DNA from: Caenimonas koreensis DSM 17982 | Lineage (GTDB): Bacteria; Pseudomonadota; Gammaproteobacteria; Burkholderiales; Burkholderiaceae_C | Assembly (NCBI RefSeq): GCF_009646335.1 | Contig: NZ_WJBU01000002.1 | Coordinates: 62,001 to 126,000, forward strand | DNA length: 64,000 nucleotides | Reading direction: 5' to 3' | Notes under the pieces: generated by a model | Seen by the model: only the letters and a program-made list of their open reading frames with translations | Told to the model about the DNA's origin: nothing | Database searches by the model: none | Shown here: piece after piece, positions 54,134 to 62,099 of the stretch | Position numbering within the stretch: the first letter of the stretch is position 1 | How the letters are laid out: each line of letters begins with the position of its first letter | Made by a program: the position numbers and the translations under genes

Positions 54134-56287
54134 TCAGGCCGGTTGCAGTGCGCGAACCACCGCACCACGCAGCCCCGCAACGAGCCGCTCGTGCCACTTC
54201 GGGTTCTGGATCACTTCGGCGCGATAGAACGATGGGCACAGCGTTGCCGCATGCGCGTTCTCGCCGCACAGGCCACAACCGACGCAGCCGTCGATCACGA
54301 CCGCGACCGGATCGACCTTCAGCGGATCGGGGTTGTCCTTGATCGTGAGCGTCGGGCAGCCCGACAGGCGTATGCACGCGTGATCGCCGTTGCACACGTC
54401 TTCATCCACGCCGTATTTCACGCGCACGACACGCTTGCCTTTTTTCAGCAGGCTCGCGAGCCACGGCTTGATGCGGCGCTGGCGCTCGAGCTGGCATTCG
54501 CCTTCTGCAACGATCACTTTCAGGCCGTTGAAGTCGCTGGTGAAAGCCGCCTTCAACGTCTCGCGCACTTTCTCGACGTTGTACGTGTGCACGGTGCGCA
54601 GCCACTTCACGCCCAGGCCCTGCAGCGTTTTCTCAATAGTGATGTTGGTGTGCGTGAGGCTGCGCGTCTTGTCGTGCTCGTCGTCTTTCTGCGAATCGCC
54701 GGGTGTCGAGATGATGTCCTGCGTGCCGGTTGCCGACGTGTAGCCGTTCTTGAAAATCAGCAGCACCGCGTCGTCGTTGTTGAACAGCGCGCTCTGCACG
54801 CCCGTGAGCAGGCCGTTGTGCCAGAAGCCGCCGTCGCCCATCACGGCGAGCGTGCGCCGCTGCATCATGGGCGACACACCTGCGCGGCTCGCCAGGCTCA
54901 TGCCGTAGCCCAGGATCGAATGCCCCATCGAGAACGGCTCGAAGGTGGCGAACGCATGGCAGCCGATGTCGCCTGCGATGTGCACCGGCCCTATCTCTGC
55001 CTGCGTGAGCTTGAGCGCCGAGAACACGGGCCGCTCGGGGCAGCCGATGCAAAAGCCGGGCGGGCGAATTGGCAGCGGCTTTTCGAGCATCCTCGCGACG
55101 GCTTCGCGCCGCTCGCGGTTGCCTGCGAGCCATGCCTTCGCCGTCTCGGTGGCCGGGCCGGGCAGGTAGCTCGATGCAAAGAGCGACAGGCCCTGCGACA
55201 TGATCTCGACGCTCAATTCGCCGGCCGCCTGCAAGACGTCTTTGCCGTGGAGTTTCGTCTGGATGTCGCGGCGGCGCAGCAGCGTGGCGATCTCTTGCTC
55301 GATGTATTCGGGCTGGCCTTCTTCGACCACGATCACCGCGCGTTTGCCTGCGCAAAAGTCGGCGATCTGTTCGGGCACGAGCGGATAGGTCACGTTGAGC
55401 ACCAGCAGCGGAATGTCGCTCTCGCCGAATGCATCGGCCAGGCCCAGTTGCTGCATGCTGCGCTGCAGCGAGTTGTACAGGCCCCCTTGCACGATCACGC
55501 CCAGGTCGTCGTGCTTGCCGGGCATCAGCTCGTTGAGGTGGTTGTCGGCGATGTACTTGCGCGCTGCGGGAATGCGCTGTTCGCTCTTGAGCTTTTCATG
55601 GCGGAAGGTGACTGGCGGGTGCGCAAGGCGCATGTAGTCGAACGTGGCGGGGTTCTCCATCAACGCGCGTGTCGATATGGCAGGCCGCACGTTGTCTTTG
55701 GTCTCGAAGCTGCCGCGCACGTGGCAGGCGCGAATGCGCAGCTCGAGGATGCACGGCATGTTCGATGCTTCTGACAGTCGAAAGCCGTGTTCGACCATGT
55801 TCACCATCACCGGCAAGTCGGGCCTGGGGTCGAGCAGGCACATCGTGGACTTCAGTGCGTAGGCTTGCGTGCGCTCCTGGATCACGGAGGCGCCTTCGCC
55901 GTAGTCTTCACCGACAACGATGAGTGCGCCGCCTGTGACGCCGGGTGACGAGAGGTTTGACAGCGCGTCGGATGCGACGTTGGTGCCGACGATTGACTTC
56001 CACGTCACTGCGCCGCGCAGCGGGTAGTGGATCGATGCGCCGAGCATGGCGGCGGCGGAGGCCTCGTTCGCGCATGCTTCAACGTGCACGCCGAGCTCGT
56101 CCATGTACGGTTTGGCTTGCACCATCACGTCGAGCAGGTGCGAGATGGGTGCGCCCTGGTAGCCGCCGACGTAGGCCACGCCTGATTGCAGCAGTGCCTT
56201 GGTGATGGCGAGGATGCCTTCGCCATGAAACGTGTCGCCCGCGCCCAGCGCCAAGGATTCGATTTCCTTGCTGAATGAAACTTCCAA
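54134..56287 (-). CDS. iorA: Indolepyruvate ferredoxin oxidoreductase subunit alpha
   Basis: 717 residues. With IorB it oxidatively decarboxylates aryl-pyruvates to aryl-acetyl-CoA using ThDP and iron-sulphur clusters. Visible are the N-terminal pyrimidine-binding domain (YVGGYQGAPISHLLDVM; EACANEASAAAMLGASIHYP), a CxxC near FCIGCPERPVF, the ThDP/Mg site (AVMGDGGFWHNGLLTGVQSA; FKNGYTSATGTQD) and a C-terminal ferredoxin-like part (CNGDHACIRLSGCPTL; DGCVGCGLCGENAHAATLCP). The start is a TTG at 56287 with a ribosome binding site (GGAGACAAAG). A weak GTTTC/GAAAC palindrome at 56348-56368 lies upstream and could be an operator. The last bases adjoin iorB, giving a co-transcribed pair. Confidence 0.92.
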   Translation of the reverse strand: MEVSFSKEIESLALGAGDTFHGEGILAITKALLQSGVAYVGGYQGAPISHLLDVMVQAKPYMDELGVHVEACANEASAAAMLGASIHYPLRGAVTWKSIVGTNVASDALSNLSSPGVTGGALIVVGEDYGEGASVIQERTQAYALKSTMCLLDPRPDLPVMVNMVEHGFRLSEASNMPCILELRIRACHVRGSFETKDNVRPAISTRALMENPATFDYMRLAHPPVTFRHEKLKSEQRIPAARKYIADNHLNELMPGKHDDLGVIVQGGLYNSLQRSMQQLGLADAFGESDIPLLVLNVTYPLVPEQIADFCAGKRAVIVVEEGQPEYIEQEIATLLRRRDIQTKLHGKDVLQAAGELSVEIMSQGLSLFASSYLPGPATETAKAWLAGNRERREAVARMLEKPLPIRPPGFCIGCPERPVFSALKLTQAEIGPVHIAGDIGCHAFATFEPFSMGHSILGYGMSLASRAGVSPMMQRRTLAVMGDGGFWHNGLLTGVQSALFNNDDAVLLIFKNGYTSATGTQDIISTPGDSQKDDEHDKTRSLTHTNITIEKTLQGLGVKWLRTVHTYNVEKVRETLKAAFTSDFNGLKVIVAEGECQLERQRRIKPWLASLLKKGKRVVRVKYGVDEDVCNGDHACIRLSGCPTLTIKDNPDPLKVDPVAVVIDGCVGCGLCGENAHAATLCPSFYRAEVIQNPKWHERLVAGLRGAVVRALQPA

Positions 56288-56440
56288 GGCTTTGTCTCCG
56301 GTGCTGTGCGCTTGCAGGCTGAACGCTGGAGTGTGGGTGCTGGGGGCGTTTCGATCAATAACGGAAACTACTAGCTGCTATTGGTTTTGCGTGTGGTGGT
56401 TTGCTCGGGTTCGTCTGTTCAGGGTCGTCTGTTCGGGGCG

Positions 56441-56706
56441 CTCGCGGCAGGTGGACTCTGGCGGGGCCTCATGCTTTTGTGGTTTGCGCTGTCGCGCAAA
56501 CGTCGCTTCAAGAATTGGCTCGAAGCCGGTGCGAAAGAAACTCGCTGCGCGTTTGCAAGCAAACGCTACGCTCAAACAACTTTCGCAAGTCAGTGCACAT
56601 GTCGCGAAAGCTCTTGAGTCGACCTGCGGTCGAGCGCGATCCGCCTTCGAGCCAATTCTTGAAGCCACAAAAGAAATCGGCCCCACCAGAGTCCACCTGC
56701 CGCGAG
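56441..56706 (+). repeat. Fold-back (long inverted) repeat element A
   Basis: The left arm starts CTCGCGGCAGGTGGACTCTGG and the right arm ends with its reverse complement (CCAGAGTCCACCTGCCGCGAG). Inside, CTTCAAGAATTGGCTCGAAG on the left pairs with CTTCGAGCCAATTCTTGAAG on the right. The loop includes GTTTGCAAGCAAAC and CAAACAACTTTCGCAAGTCAG. A short insertion containing GCGCTGTCGCGCAAACG interrupts the left arm. No protein is encoded. Confidence 0.9.
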
Positions 56707-56868
56707 TTCACCAACTGGGGGTGGTGACAAAGTCTCGGCTCGCTTCGCATTGCCTGGAATGGAGGGCAGTGCCGTGGGGTGCCACGAATTTGGCGGCCAA
56801 TCAGGCACGCGCGGTCCTTGGGTAGCACATGGGCGGTTAGAAGCTCGTTGATCAACCACCGCCGTTGG

Positions 56869-57111
56869 CTCGTGGCAGGCGGACTCTGGCGCGGCCGACT
56901 TTTGTGAGCGGCTTTGAAATTTGTCTTCAGGCTGGATCGCGCTTGCGCGACACGTGAACTGACTCGCAAAAGCTGTTTGACCGGAGAGTTTGCTTGCAAA
57001 CTCGCAGGGAGTTCTTTTGCGCCGGCCTGAAGACAAATTTCAAAGCGAAGTTTGCGCGACTAGCGCAAACCGTCACAGCAGGAGGCCGCGCCAGAGTCCG
57101 CCTGACGCGAG
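56869..57111 (-). repeat. Fold-back (long inverted) repeat element B, opposite orientation to A
   Basis: The left arm starts CTCGTGGCAGGCGGACTCTGG and the right arm ends CCAGAGTCCGCCTGACGCGAG. The inner arms share CTTTGAAATTTGTCTTCAGG and its complement. When reverse-complemented, the loop (GAGTTTGCAAGCAAACTC; GTCAAACAGCTTTTGCGAG) matches the loop of element A, and the interrupted arm with GCGCTAGTCGCGCAAAC is on the right, so B is an inverted relative of A with about 80% similarity by eye. Confidence 0.88.
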
Positions 57112-57182
57112 CACCCTGAACGGCAGAGCGCCCTGAACAAAAAGAGCGCCAAAAGAGCAAGCAGCCCCCCCCAAACAAGGGG

Positions 57183-57980
57183 TCAGTAAGTCCCCGGATA
57201 AGCCCCACCATCGGTGAGTATGTTCTGCCCCGTGATGTACCCCGCATGCTGACTGCACAGAAACGCACACGCAGCACCGAACTCGCCCGGCGTGCCGAAG
57301 CGCATCGCGGGAATCGTCTTGCGGCGCGCATCCATCAACTCCTCGATCGGCTTGCCCGTCTTTTGCGCCGCACCCGCCATCGTGCCCTTGAGGCGGTCCG
57401 TGTCGAACGCGCCGGGCAGCAGGTTGTTGATCGTGACGTTGGCGGACGCGAGCTTGCTCGTGCGCGCCACGCCAGCAACAAAACCAGTCAAGCCGCTGCG
57501 CGCACCATTGGACAAACCAAGGATGTCGATAGGCGCCTTCACCGCGCTCGACGTGATGTTGATGATGCGGCCAAAGCCACGCGCGGCCATCGCGTCCACG
57601 GTGGCCTTGATCAATTCGATGGGCGTGAGCATGTTGGCGTCCACCGCCTTGATCCACGCCTCGCGATCCCACTGCCGGAAGTCGCCAGGTGGCGGCCCGC
57701 CGGCGTTCGTCACGACGATGTCGAAGTCGCTGCGCTTGGCGAACACCGCCTCACGGCCCTCCACAGTGGTGATGTCCACGGCAATGTGCTCCACCGCGGT
57801 GTCCTTCGGGCGCAGCGGATCGGCGAGCAGCTTTTCAACCGCAGCCTCCAGCGCCTCGTTTCCACGCGCGACGATCAGGACGTGAACTCCTTCACGTACG
57901 AGCGCCTCGGCACAGCCAAACCCCAAGCCTTTGCTGGCTCCGCACACGAGTGCCCACTTGCCCGCGATACCCAAATCCAT
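57183..57980 (-). CDS. SDR-family oxidoreductase lacking the usual Tyr-xxx-Lys motif
   Basis: 265 residues of the short-chain dehydrogenase/reductase fold. The cofactor loop ALVCGASKGLGFGCAEALVR and the NAG motif (VVTNAGGPPPGDF) are normal, as is the catalytic-Ser strand (GRIINITSSAVKAP). Where classical members have YxxxK, this protein reads LGLSNGARSGLTGF, with no Tyr or Lys at those positions. This pattern belongs to a known divergent subgroup of 3-oxoacyl-reductase-like SDRs of unclear chemistry. The gene has a good ribosome binding site (GGAAGGTGA) and is divergent from the secreted-protein gene at 58017, with 36 bases between the starts. Confidence 0.88.
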   Translation of the reverse strand: MDLGIAGKWALVCGASKGLGFGCAEALVREGVHVLIVARGNEALEAAVEKLLADPLRPKDTAVEHIAVDITTVEGREAVFAKRSDFDIVVTNAGGPPPGDFRQWDREAWIKAVDANMLTPIELIKATVDAMAARGFGRIINITSSAVKAPIDILGLSNGARSGLTGFVAGVARTSKLASANVTINNLLPGAFDTDRLKGTMAGAAQKTGKPIEELMDARRKTIPAMRFGTPGEFGAACAFLCSQHAGYITGQNILTDGGAYPGTY

Positions 57981-58016
57981 AACAATTCACCTTCCTTTAC
58001 GCCCGGCTTTACACAG

Positions 58017-58688
58017 ATGCGAACATCATCGGCGATTTTGCTTGCCCTATGGGCCGTCGCCTTCTTCGGGCCACTTCCTGCACAGGCGCAGGGCTTCCGG
58101 TTTTCCAACCCCTCTCCCGATGAGCAGGCCGACAAGGCCGCCCAGCAGCGCAAAGACGCCGAAGTGTCCGCACAACTGGCCACACCCTGCCGCGACCGTA
58201 TCCGCAATCGCAAGATCATGGTGCTGATCGGCGAAGAGAAAAACGGCATCGTGCAGGCCAAGCAGGCGGGTTACAGCCAGCATGTCGATGCGATCAACGT
58301 CCGCCTCAAGGGCCTAGGGCTGCGCACGTATACCGCCGAGGAAATCCGGCGCCAGATTGCGCAGGAAGAAGTTGACGCGTATTTCAAGAATGACCCCGAT
58401 CGCGCGTTGAGCGCCTCCAGGCGGCTTGGCGCGCAATACGTGCTCAAGGGCACGATTGCATCAAGCGCCACGCGCAACACCATGGTCAACGTCAACACCG
58501 TCAACGTCGCGATGCGGTTCACGCTCACTGACGCGGGCGGGCGCCCGGTGTCTAGCGCGTCGGCCACCAATGCCAGTTACGCGGGCAGCGATACTGCGGG
58601 CATGGCGCTCACGCTGATCGAGGAGCGTGCCGACGAAGTTGTCGCCAAGCTCTATAGCGAGTATTGCCAGAACGCCGGCGCACGCTGA
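58017..58688 (+). CDS. Secreted FlgT/CsgG-type hypothetical protein
   Basis: 223 residues with a signal peptide (MRTSSAILLALWAVAFFGPL, cleavage near AQAQG). The mature part begins with a charged segment (PSPDEQADKAAQQRKDAEVS). It then shows a mixed fold like the assembly-factor domains of FlgT/CsgG-related proteins: KIMVLIGEEKNGIVQAKQAG, INVRLKGLGLRTYTAEEIRR, RLGAQYVLKGTIASSATRNT, MVNVNTVNVAMRFTLTDAGG and ALTLIEERADEVVAKLYSEYC. Parts of it resemble the ectodomain of the kinase coded two genes downstream (the A-[DQ]-[FY]-x-[IL]-KG core). It lies 39 bases before the CsgG-like gene. No precise function is known. Confidence 0.75.
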   Translation: MRTSSAILLALWAVAFFGPLPAQAQGFRFSNPSPDEQADKAAQQRKDAEVSAQLATPCRDRIRNRKIMVLIGEEKNGIVQAKQAGYSQHVDAINVRLKGLGLRTYTAEEIRRQIAQEEVDAYFKNDPDRALSASRRLGAQYVLKGTIASSATRNTMVNVNTVNVAMRFTLTDAGGRPVSSASATNASYAGSDTAGMALTLIEERADEVVAKLYSEYCQNAGAR

Positions 58689-58727
58689 CGCCACGCATCC
58701 ATTTCACGGTTTACTGAGGAAAGCATC

Positions 58728-59555
58728 ATGAAGAACAAATCCCTGCGCCAGAGTGCGCTCCCCACCACCGCATTTGCCACCGTCGTGGCGCTGTCCGCAG
58801 CTTCGGCGTTTGCGCAGCCCACCTTCGGCAACCCGTCGCCCAATGCAGGCAGCTCCACATCGCAGGCTGCCAATGCTGCCGCTGACCAGGCTGCGTACCA
58901 GGAAGTGGTTTACACCAACAAGAACGTCAAGGGTCCGGCGCTGGTCGTCATTCCCGGCGACATCAAGAGCAACAACGCAGGCTTTCTGGCGAAGTTCGGG
59001 CCCAACAACATCGCCGACTTCGGCGAGCTCGAACTCTCGCAAGCCAACTTCCAGGTGCTCGAGCGCTCCAACCTCGGCCCGCTGCTCAACGAAGTGTCCA
59101 TGGCCTACAACCTGGGCGACCCGCAGGCTGCGCGCAAGACGATGCAGATTGGCCGGCTCAAGACCACCAAGTGGGTCGTGAAGTTCGACATCCTCAAGGC
59201 CGAGCAGATCGCCGAGAACAAGAAGGGCTTCGATGGCCGTGCAGTGGGCGGCATGATCTCGATGTTCGGCGGCTTCGGTGGCATGGGCAATGCAGCGGCA
59301 GGCACGGTGGCCAGCACCGTGAAAACGGAAGAGAGCACCGGCGTGTGGCTGATCGGCATGCGCTACAAGATCATGGACGCCAGCACGACCGAGCAAGTCG
59401 CGCAGGGCTACAAGGAGCTGAAGATGGAAGTCGGCTCCAGCAGCACCAGCGTGATGGGTGTGTCGCAATCGGCCAAGGGCGGCGTCGGCCTCGACACCAT
59501 GGTGCAGCGCCTCGTGCAGACAGCCGTGTGGGACATCGACAAGCAGTACAAATAG
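58728..59555 (+). CDS. CsgG-like secreted protein
   Basis: 275 residues with a signal peptide (cleavage near AFAQ). The mature protein has a CsgG-family core: VVIPGDIKSNNAGFLAKFGP, NIADFGELELSQANFQVLER then SNLGPLLNEVSMAYNLGDPQ, RLKTTKWVVKFDILKAEQIA, WLIGMRYKIMDASTTEQVAQ, and a C-terminal helix (LDTMVQRLVQTAVWDIDKQ). CsgG itself is a lipoprotein that forms an outer-membrane pore for curli; this protein lacks a lipobox and has no curli genes nearby, so a pore role is doubtful. A terminator follows (59594-59645), before the kinase gene. A GAGGAAAGC ribosome binding site precedes the ATG. Confidence 0.82.
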   Translation: MKNKSLRQSALPTTAFATVVALSAASAFAQPTFGNPSPNAGSSTSQAANAAADQAAYQEVVYTNKNVKGPALVVIPGDIKSNNAGFLAKFGPNNIADFGELELSQANFQVLERSNLGPLLNEVSMAYNLGDPQAARKTMQIGRLKTTKWVVKFDILKAEQIAENKKGFDGRAVGGMISMFGGFGGMGNAAAGTVASTVKTEESTGVWLIGMRYKIMDASTTEQVAQGYKELKMEVGSSSTSVMGVSQSAKGGVGLDTMVQRLVQTAVWDIDKQYK

Positions 59556-59593
59556 GTTCGAGCAAGACGCGCGGTGCGCGCGTGCTCGAACTG

Positions 59594-59645
59594 CCGGCGA
59601 TCCACACCGACCGCGTTGCGGCGGGTGATCGCCGGCTTTTCTTTG
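59594..59645 (+). terminator. Intrinsic terminator between the CsgG-like gene and the kinase gene
   Basis: GCCGGCGATC (59594-59603) pairs with GATCGCCGGC (59628-59637) and is followed by TTTTCTTT. A second strong hairpin (GTTCGAGCA ... TGCTCGAAC, 59557-59592) lies just upstream. Together they should uncouple most transcription of the kinase from the two genes before it. Confidence 0.88.
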
Positions 59646-59655
59646 GGGTCTCGTT

Positions 59656-62010
59656 ATGAACAAGCTTGGGAAGTATCAGATTCGGCGCATCCTGGGGAAG
59701 GGGGCGATGGGGATCGTCTATGAAGGGTTTGATCCCGTCATCGAGCGCACTGTTGCGATCAAGACGATCTTGCCTTCGCAGCTCGCGGGCTCGGAGGTTG
59801 TCGCGATCCTGGCGCGCTTCAAGCGTGAGGCGCAGGCGGCGGGGCGGCTGAATCATCCGGGCATCGTCGCCATCTACGACTACGGCGAAGAGCTGGCACA
59901 GGACATCAGCGAAGAAGAAGCCACGATGATGGCGAGCACTGCGGGCAAGGCCGGGCCGGAGCGGGTCGCGTTCATTGCAATGGAGTTCATCAAAGGGCGC
60001 GAGCTGAAGGACCACCTGGAAAAGGGCGGGCGCTTTCCGCTCAAGGAGGTGGGCCGCATCATGGGCGAGATGCTCGATGCGCTCGACCACGCGCATTCGC
60101 TCGGCGTGGTGCATCGCGACATGAAGCCCGCCAACGTCATCCTGCTGGAGAACGGGCGGGTGAAGGTGGCGGACTTCGGCATTGCGCGCGTCGAGCAGTC
60201 TGACTTGACGCAGACTGGCACGATCATGGGCACGCCCAGCTACATGTCGCCCGAGCAGTTCATGGGCCACCCCGTGGATGGCCGCAGCGACTTGTTCTCG
60301 TGCGGCGTCATCCTGTACCAGCTGCTCACCGGCGAAAAGCCGTTCACCGGCGAAACCTCGACGACGATCATGTACAAGGTGCTGCGCGAAGAGCCAACGC
60401 CGCCTTCGTCGCTCAACCTCACGCTCACGCCCGCGCTCGACTTCGTCATCAAGAAGGCACTGTCGAAATCGCCGGCTGACCGCTTCCAGACAGGGCGCGC
60501 ATTTGCAGACGCACTGCAGGATGCGATTGTGGGCGACATGACGGTTGCACCGGGCGCCGCTGCGGCGCCGGCGCCAATCCAGTTCAACGCGCCTGCTGCC
60601 GCACCTGTGATGCCGGCTGCTACCGCACCAGTAACGCAGGCCGCAAAGAAGCCGCAAGCGGCCATGTGGGCCGTTGGTGCAGCGGCCGTCGTGGCGCTGG
60701 CAGCGGGTGGCTACATCTTGTTGGCGCCCGGCAAGAAGGGCGAGCCTGCCGTTGCATCGAATGCACCTGCCGCCGCTGCAACGGGCGCATCGGCTGCAGT
60801 GGCCGCAGCACCTGCTGCCGCGCCTGTGGCGACTGAGCCCGGCACGATGGTGATCAGCGCTGTCGGCCTCGTGGATCCGAAGGACGCGCGCTTCAACGGC
60901 GACCTGGGCGCTGCGCAGACTGAAGCGCGCGAGTCAGCCAAACGCCAGCTCATTGATAAAGCGCTCGCGCTCTACGTCGACAAAGCCTCGCTCGACACGA
61001 ACTATGGCGTGATCGACCAGAAGATGCTCGTCAACTCGGGCGGCTTCATCCGCACCGTGCTGCAGGAGTCGCCCACGACCAACGCGAACGGTCTGGTTGA
61101 AATGCAGACACGTGCCGTGGTGAGCACGCGCGCCGTGCAGAAGTCGCTCAACGACCTGTCGCGGCAAGAGCGCATCGACTTCATCCGCAACAAGGGTGAT
61201 CCGCGTATTTCGATTCGCATCGACATCGCCAACAACGACGGCGCGAATCTCGCGCGTGAACGCTCGCAGCTCGCTGAGAACGTGGTGAAAGACCGCATCA
61301 AGTCATTCGGCTTTCGTGTGTGGTCGGGTGAGGGCGACAACCCGCAGGCCGCGAATGCGCAGGCGGCGGATTTTGCGATCAAGGGCGAGGTCAAGTTGAA
61401 GCAGTTATCGATGAAGCTGCCTGCCTCGGGCCTGACGATCACCAAGACGGCGCTCACGTCGTGGACGCTCAAGGCCATCGAGACGGCGACCGGTGAAGAG
61501 GTGTACCTCAGCACCAAGTTGCCCAGCGGCCAGACGTGGGCTTCAGAAGACCAGGCGCTGGCCGAGATCGGCAAGCTGGTGGGCGATGAGTTCTCGCGCA
61601 ACTTCTTCCTGGAGCACTTCAACTTCCGCACGCAGAAAACGAACCTGATCATCAATGGCCTGCCTGAAAACGGCTCGCCGCTGATGCTGCGTGAATTGCG
61701 CGCCATGCGCACGGTGCTCGATGCGCAGGCCATCGGTGACGGGCGCTTCCAGCTGCAGCTGCCCGAAGGCAACTCCGGCGACATCGTGCAAGACGGCGTG
61801 CTGAAAGCGCTGAACATGAAGCTCGGGCAGAACTGCTTCACGCTCGCGGGATCGCAGGGGCTGGAAGTGAGCGTGGCATATGCGCCAGCGTGTGCCACGC
61901 CGCAGATGCGTACGAAGCTGGAGGCGGGTGCGCCGGCAGGGGCGCGGACCATGCCGGCGGGCGCGAATGGAACGCCGGGCCGGCCGGCTGCGGCGGTGAA
62001 GTCGGTTTAG
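59656..62010 (+). CDS. Transmembrane Ser/Thr protein kinase with FlgT-like ectodomain
   Basis: 784 residues. Residues 1-280 are a eukaryotic-like kinase with all key motifs: glycine loop (ILGKGAMGIVYEG), VAIK, HRDMKPANVILL, DFGIARV and MSPEQ. An Ala/Pro-rich linker leads to one membrane helix near residues 335-357 (AMWAVGAAAVVALAAGGYIL). The remaining 420 residues are extracytoplasmic and are not PASTA repeats. They include NVVKDRIKSFGFRVWSGEGD, AADFAIKGEVKLKQLSMKLP, WTLKAIETATGEEVYLSTKL and IGKLVGDEFSRNFFLEHFNF, the kind of domain seen in FlgT/CsgG-related proteins such as those coded just upstream. It may sense envelope state and phosphorylate cytoplasmic targets. No phosphatase gene is adjacent. 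Confidence 0.88.
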   Translation: MNKLGKYQIRRILGKGAMGIVYEGFDPVIERTVAIKTILPSQLAGSEVVAILARFKREAQAAGRLNHPGIVAIYDYGEELAQDISEEEATMMASTAGKAGPERVAFIAMEFIKGRELKDHLEKGGRFPLKEVGRIMGEMLDALDHAHSLGVVHRDMKPANVILLENGRVKVADFGIARVEQSDLTQTGTIMGTPSYMSPEQFMGHPVDGRSDLFSCGVILYQLLTGEKPFTGETSTTIMYKVLREEPTPPSSLNLTLTPALDFVIKKALSKSPADRFQTGRAFADALQDAIVGDMTVAPGAAAAPAPIQFNAPAAAPVMPAATAPVTQAAKKPQAAMWAVGAAAVVALAAGGYILLAPGKKGEPAVASNAPAAAATGASAAVAAAPAAAPVATEPGTMVISAVGLVDPKDARFNGDLGAAQTEARESAKRQLIDKALALYVDKASLDTNYGVIDQKMLVNSGGFIRTVLQESPTTNANGLVEMQTRAVVSTRAVQKSLNDLSRQERIDFIRNKGDPRISIRIDIANNDGANLARERSQLAENVVKDRIKSFGFRVWSGEGDNPQAANAQAADFAIKGEVKLKQLSMKLPASGLTITKTALTSWTLKAIETATGEEVYLSTKLPSGQTWASEDQALAEIGKLVGDEFSRNFFLEHFNFRTQKTNLIINGLPENGSPLMLRELRAMRTVLDAQAIGDGRFQLQLPEGNSGDIVQDGVLKALNMKLGQNCFTLAGSQGLEVSVAYAPACATPQMRTKLEAGAPAGARTMPAGANGTPGRPAAAVKSV

Positions 62011-62099
62011 GGCCATGCTGTCAGTCGCTCGAAAGCAATGATGGATCGCATTGCGTCTTTGCGTTACCTAGTCTGTTTGGTAACCAAAGGAACACAGCA

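Larger units (their letters stand above)
56288..57182. other. Non-coding region with two fold-back repeats
   Basis: About 0.9 kb between iorA (leaving leftwards) and the end of the SDR gene. The open frames here are short and run through inverted repeats, so I regard none as coding. The first 100 bases presumably hold the iorA promoter. The rest is two related fold-back elements (56441-56706 and 56869-57111) separated by about 160 bases of unique sequence, followed by tail-like sequence (GCGCCCTGAAC repeats). Confidence 0.75.

Noticed and set aside
56381..57331. Several overlapping short open frames on both strands
   Set aside because: They run through the arms and loops of the fold-back repeats and lack ribosome binding sites and recognisable motifs.
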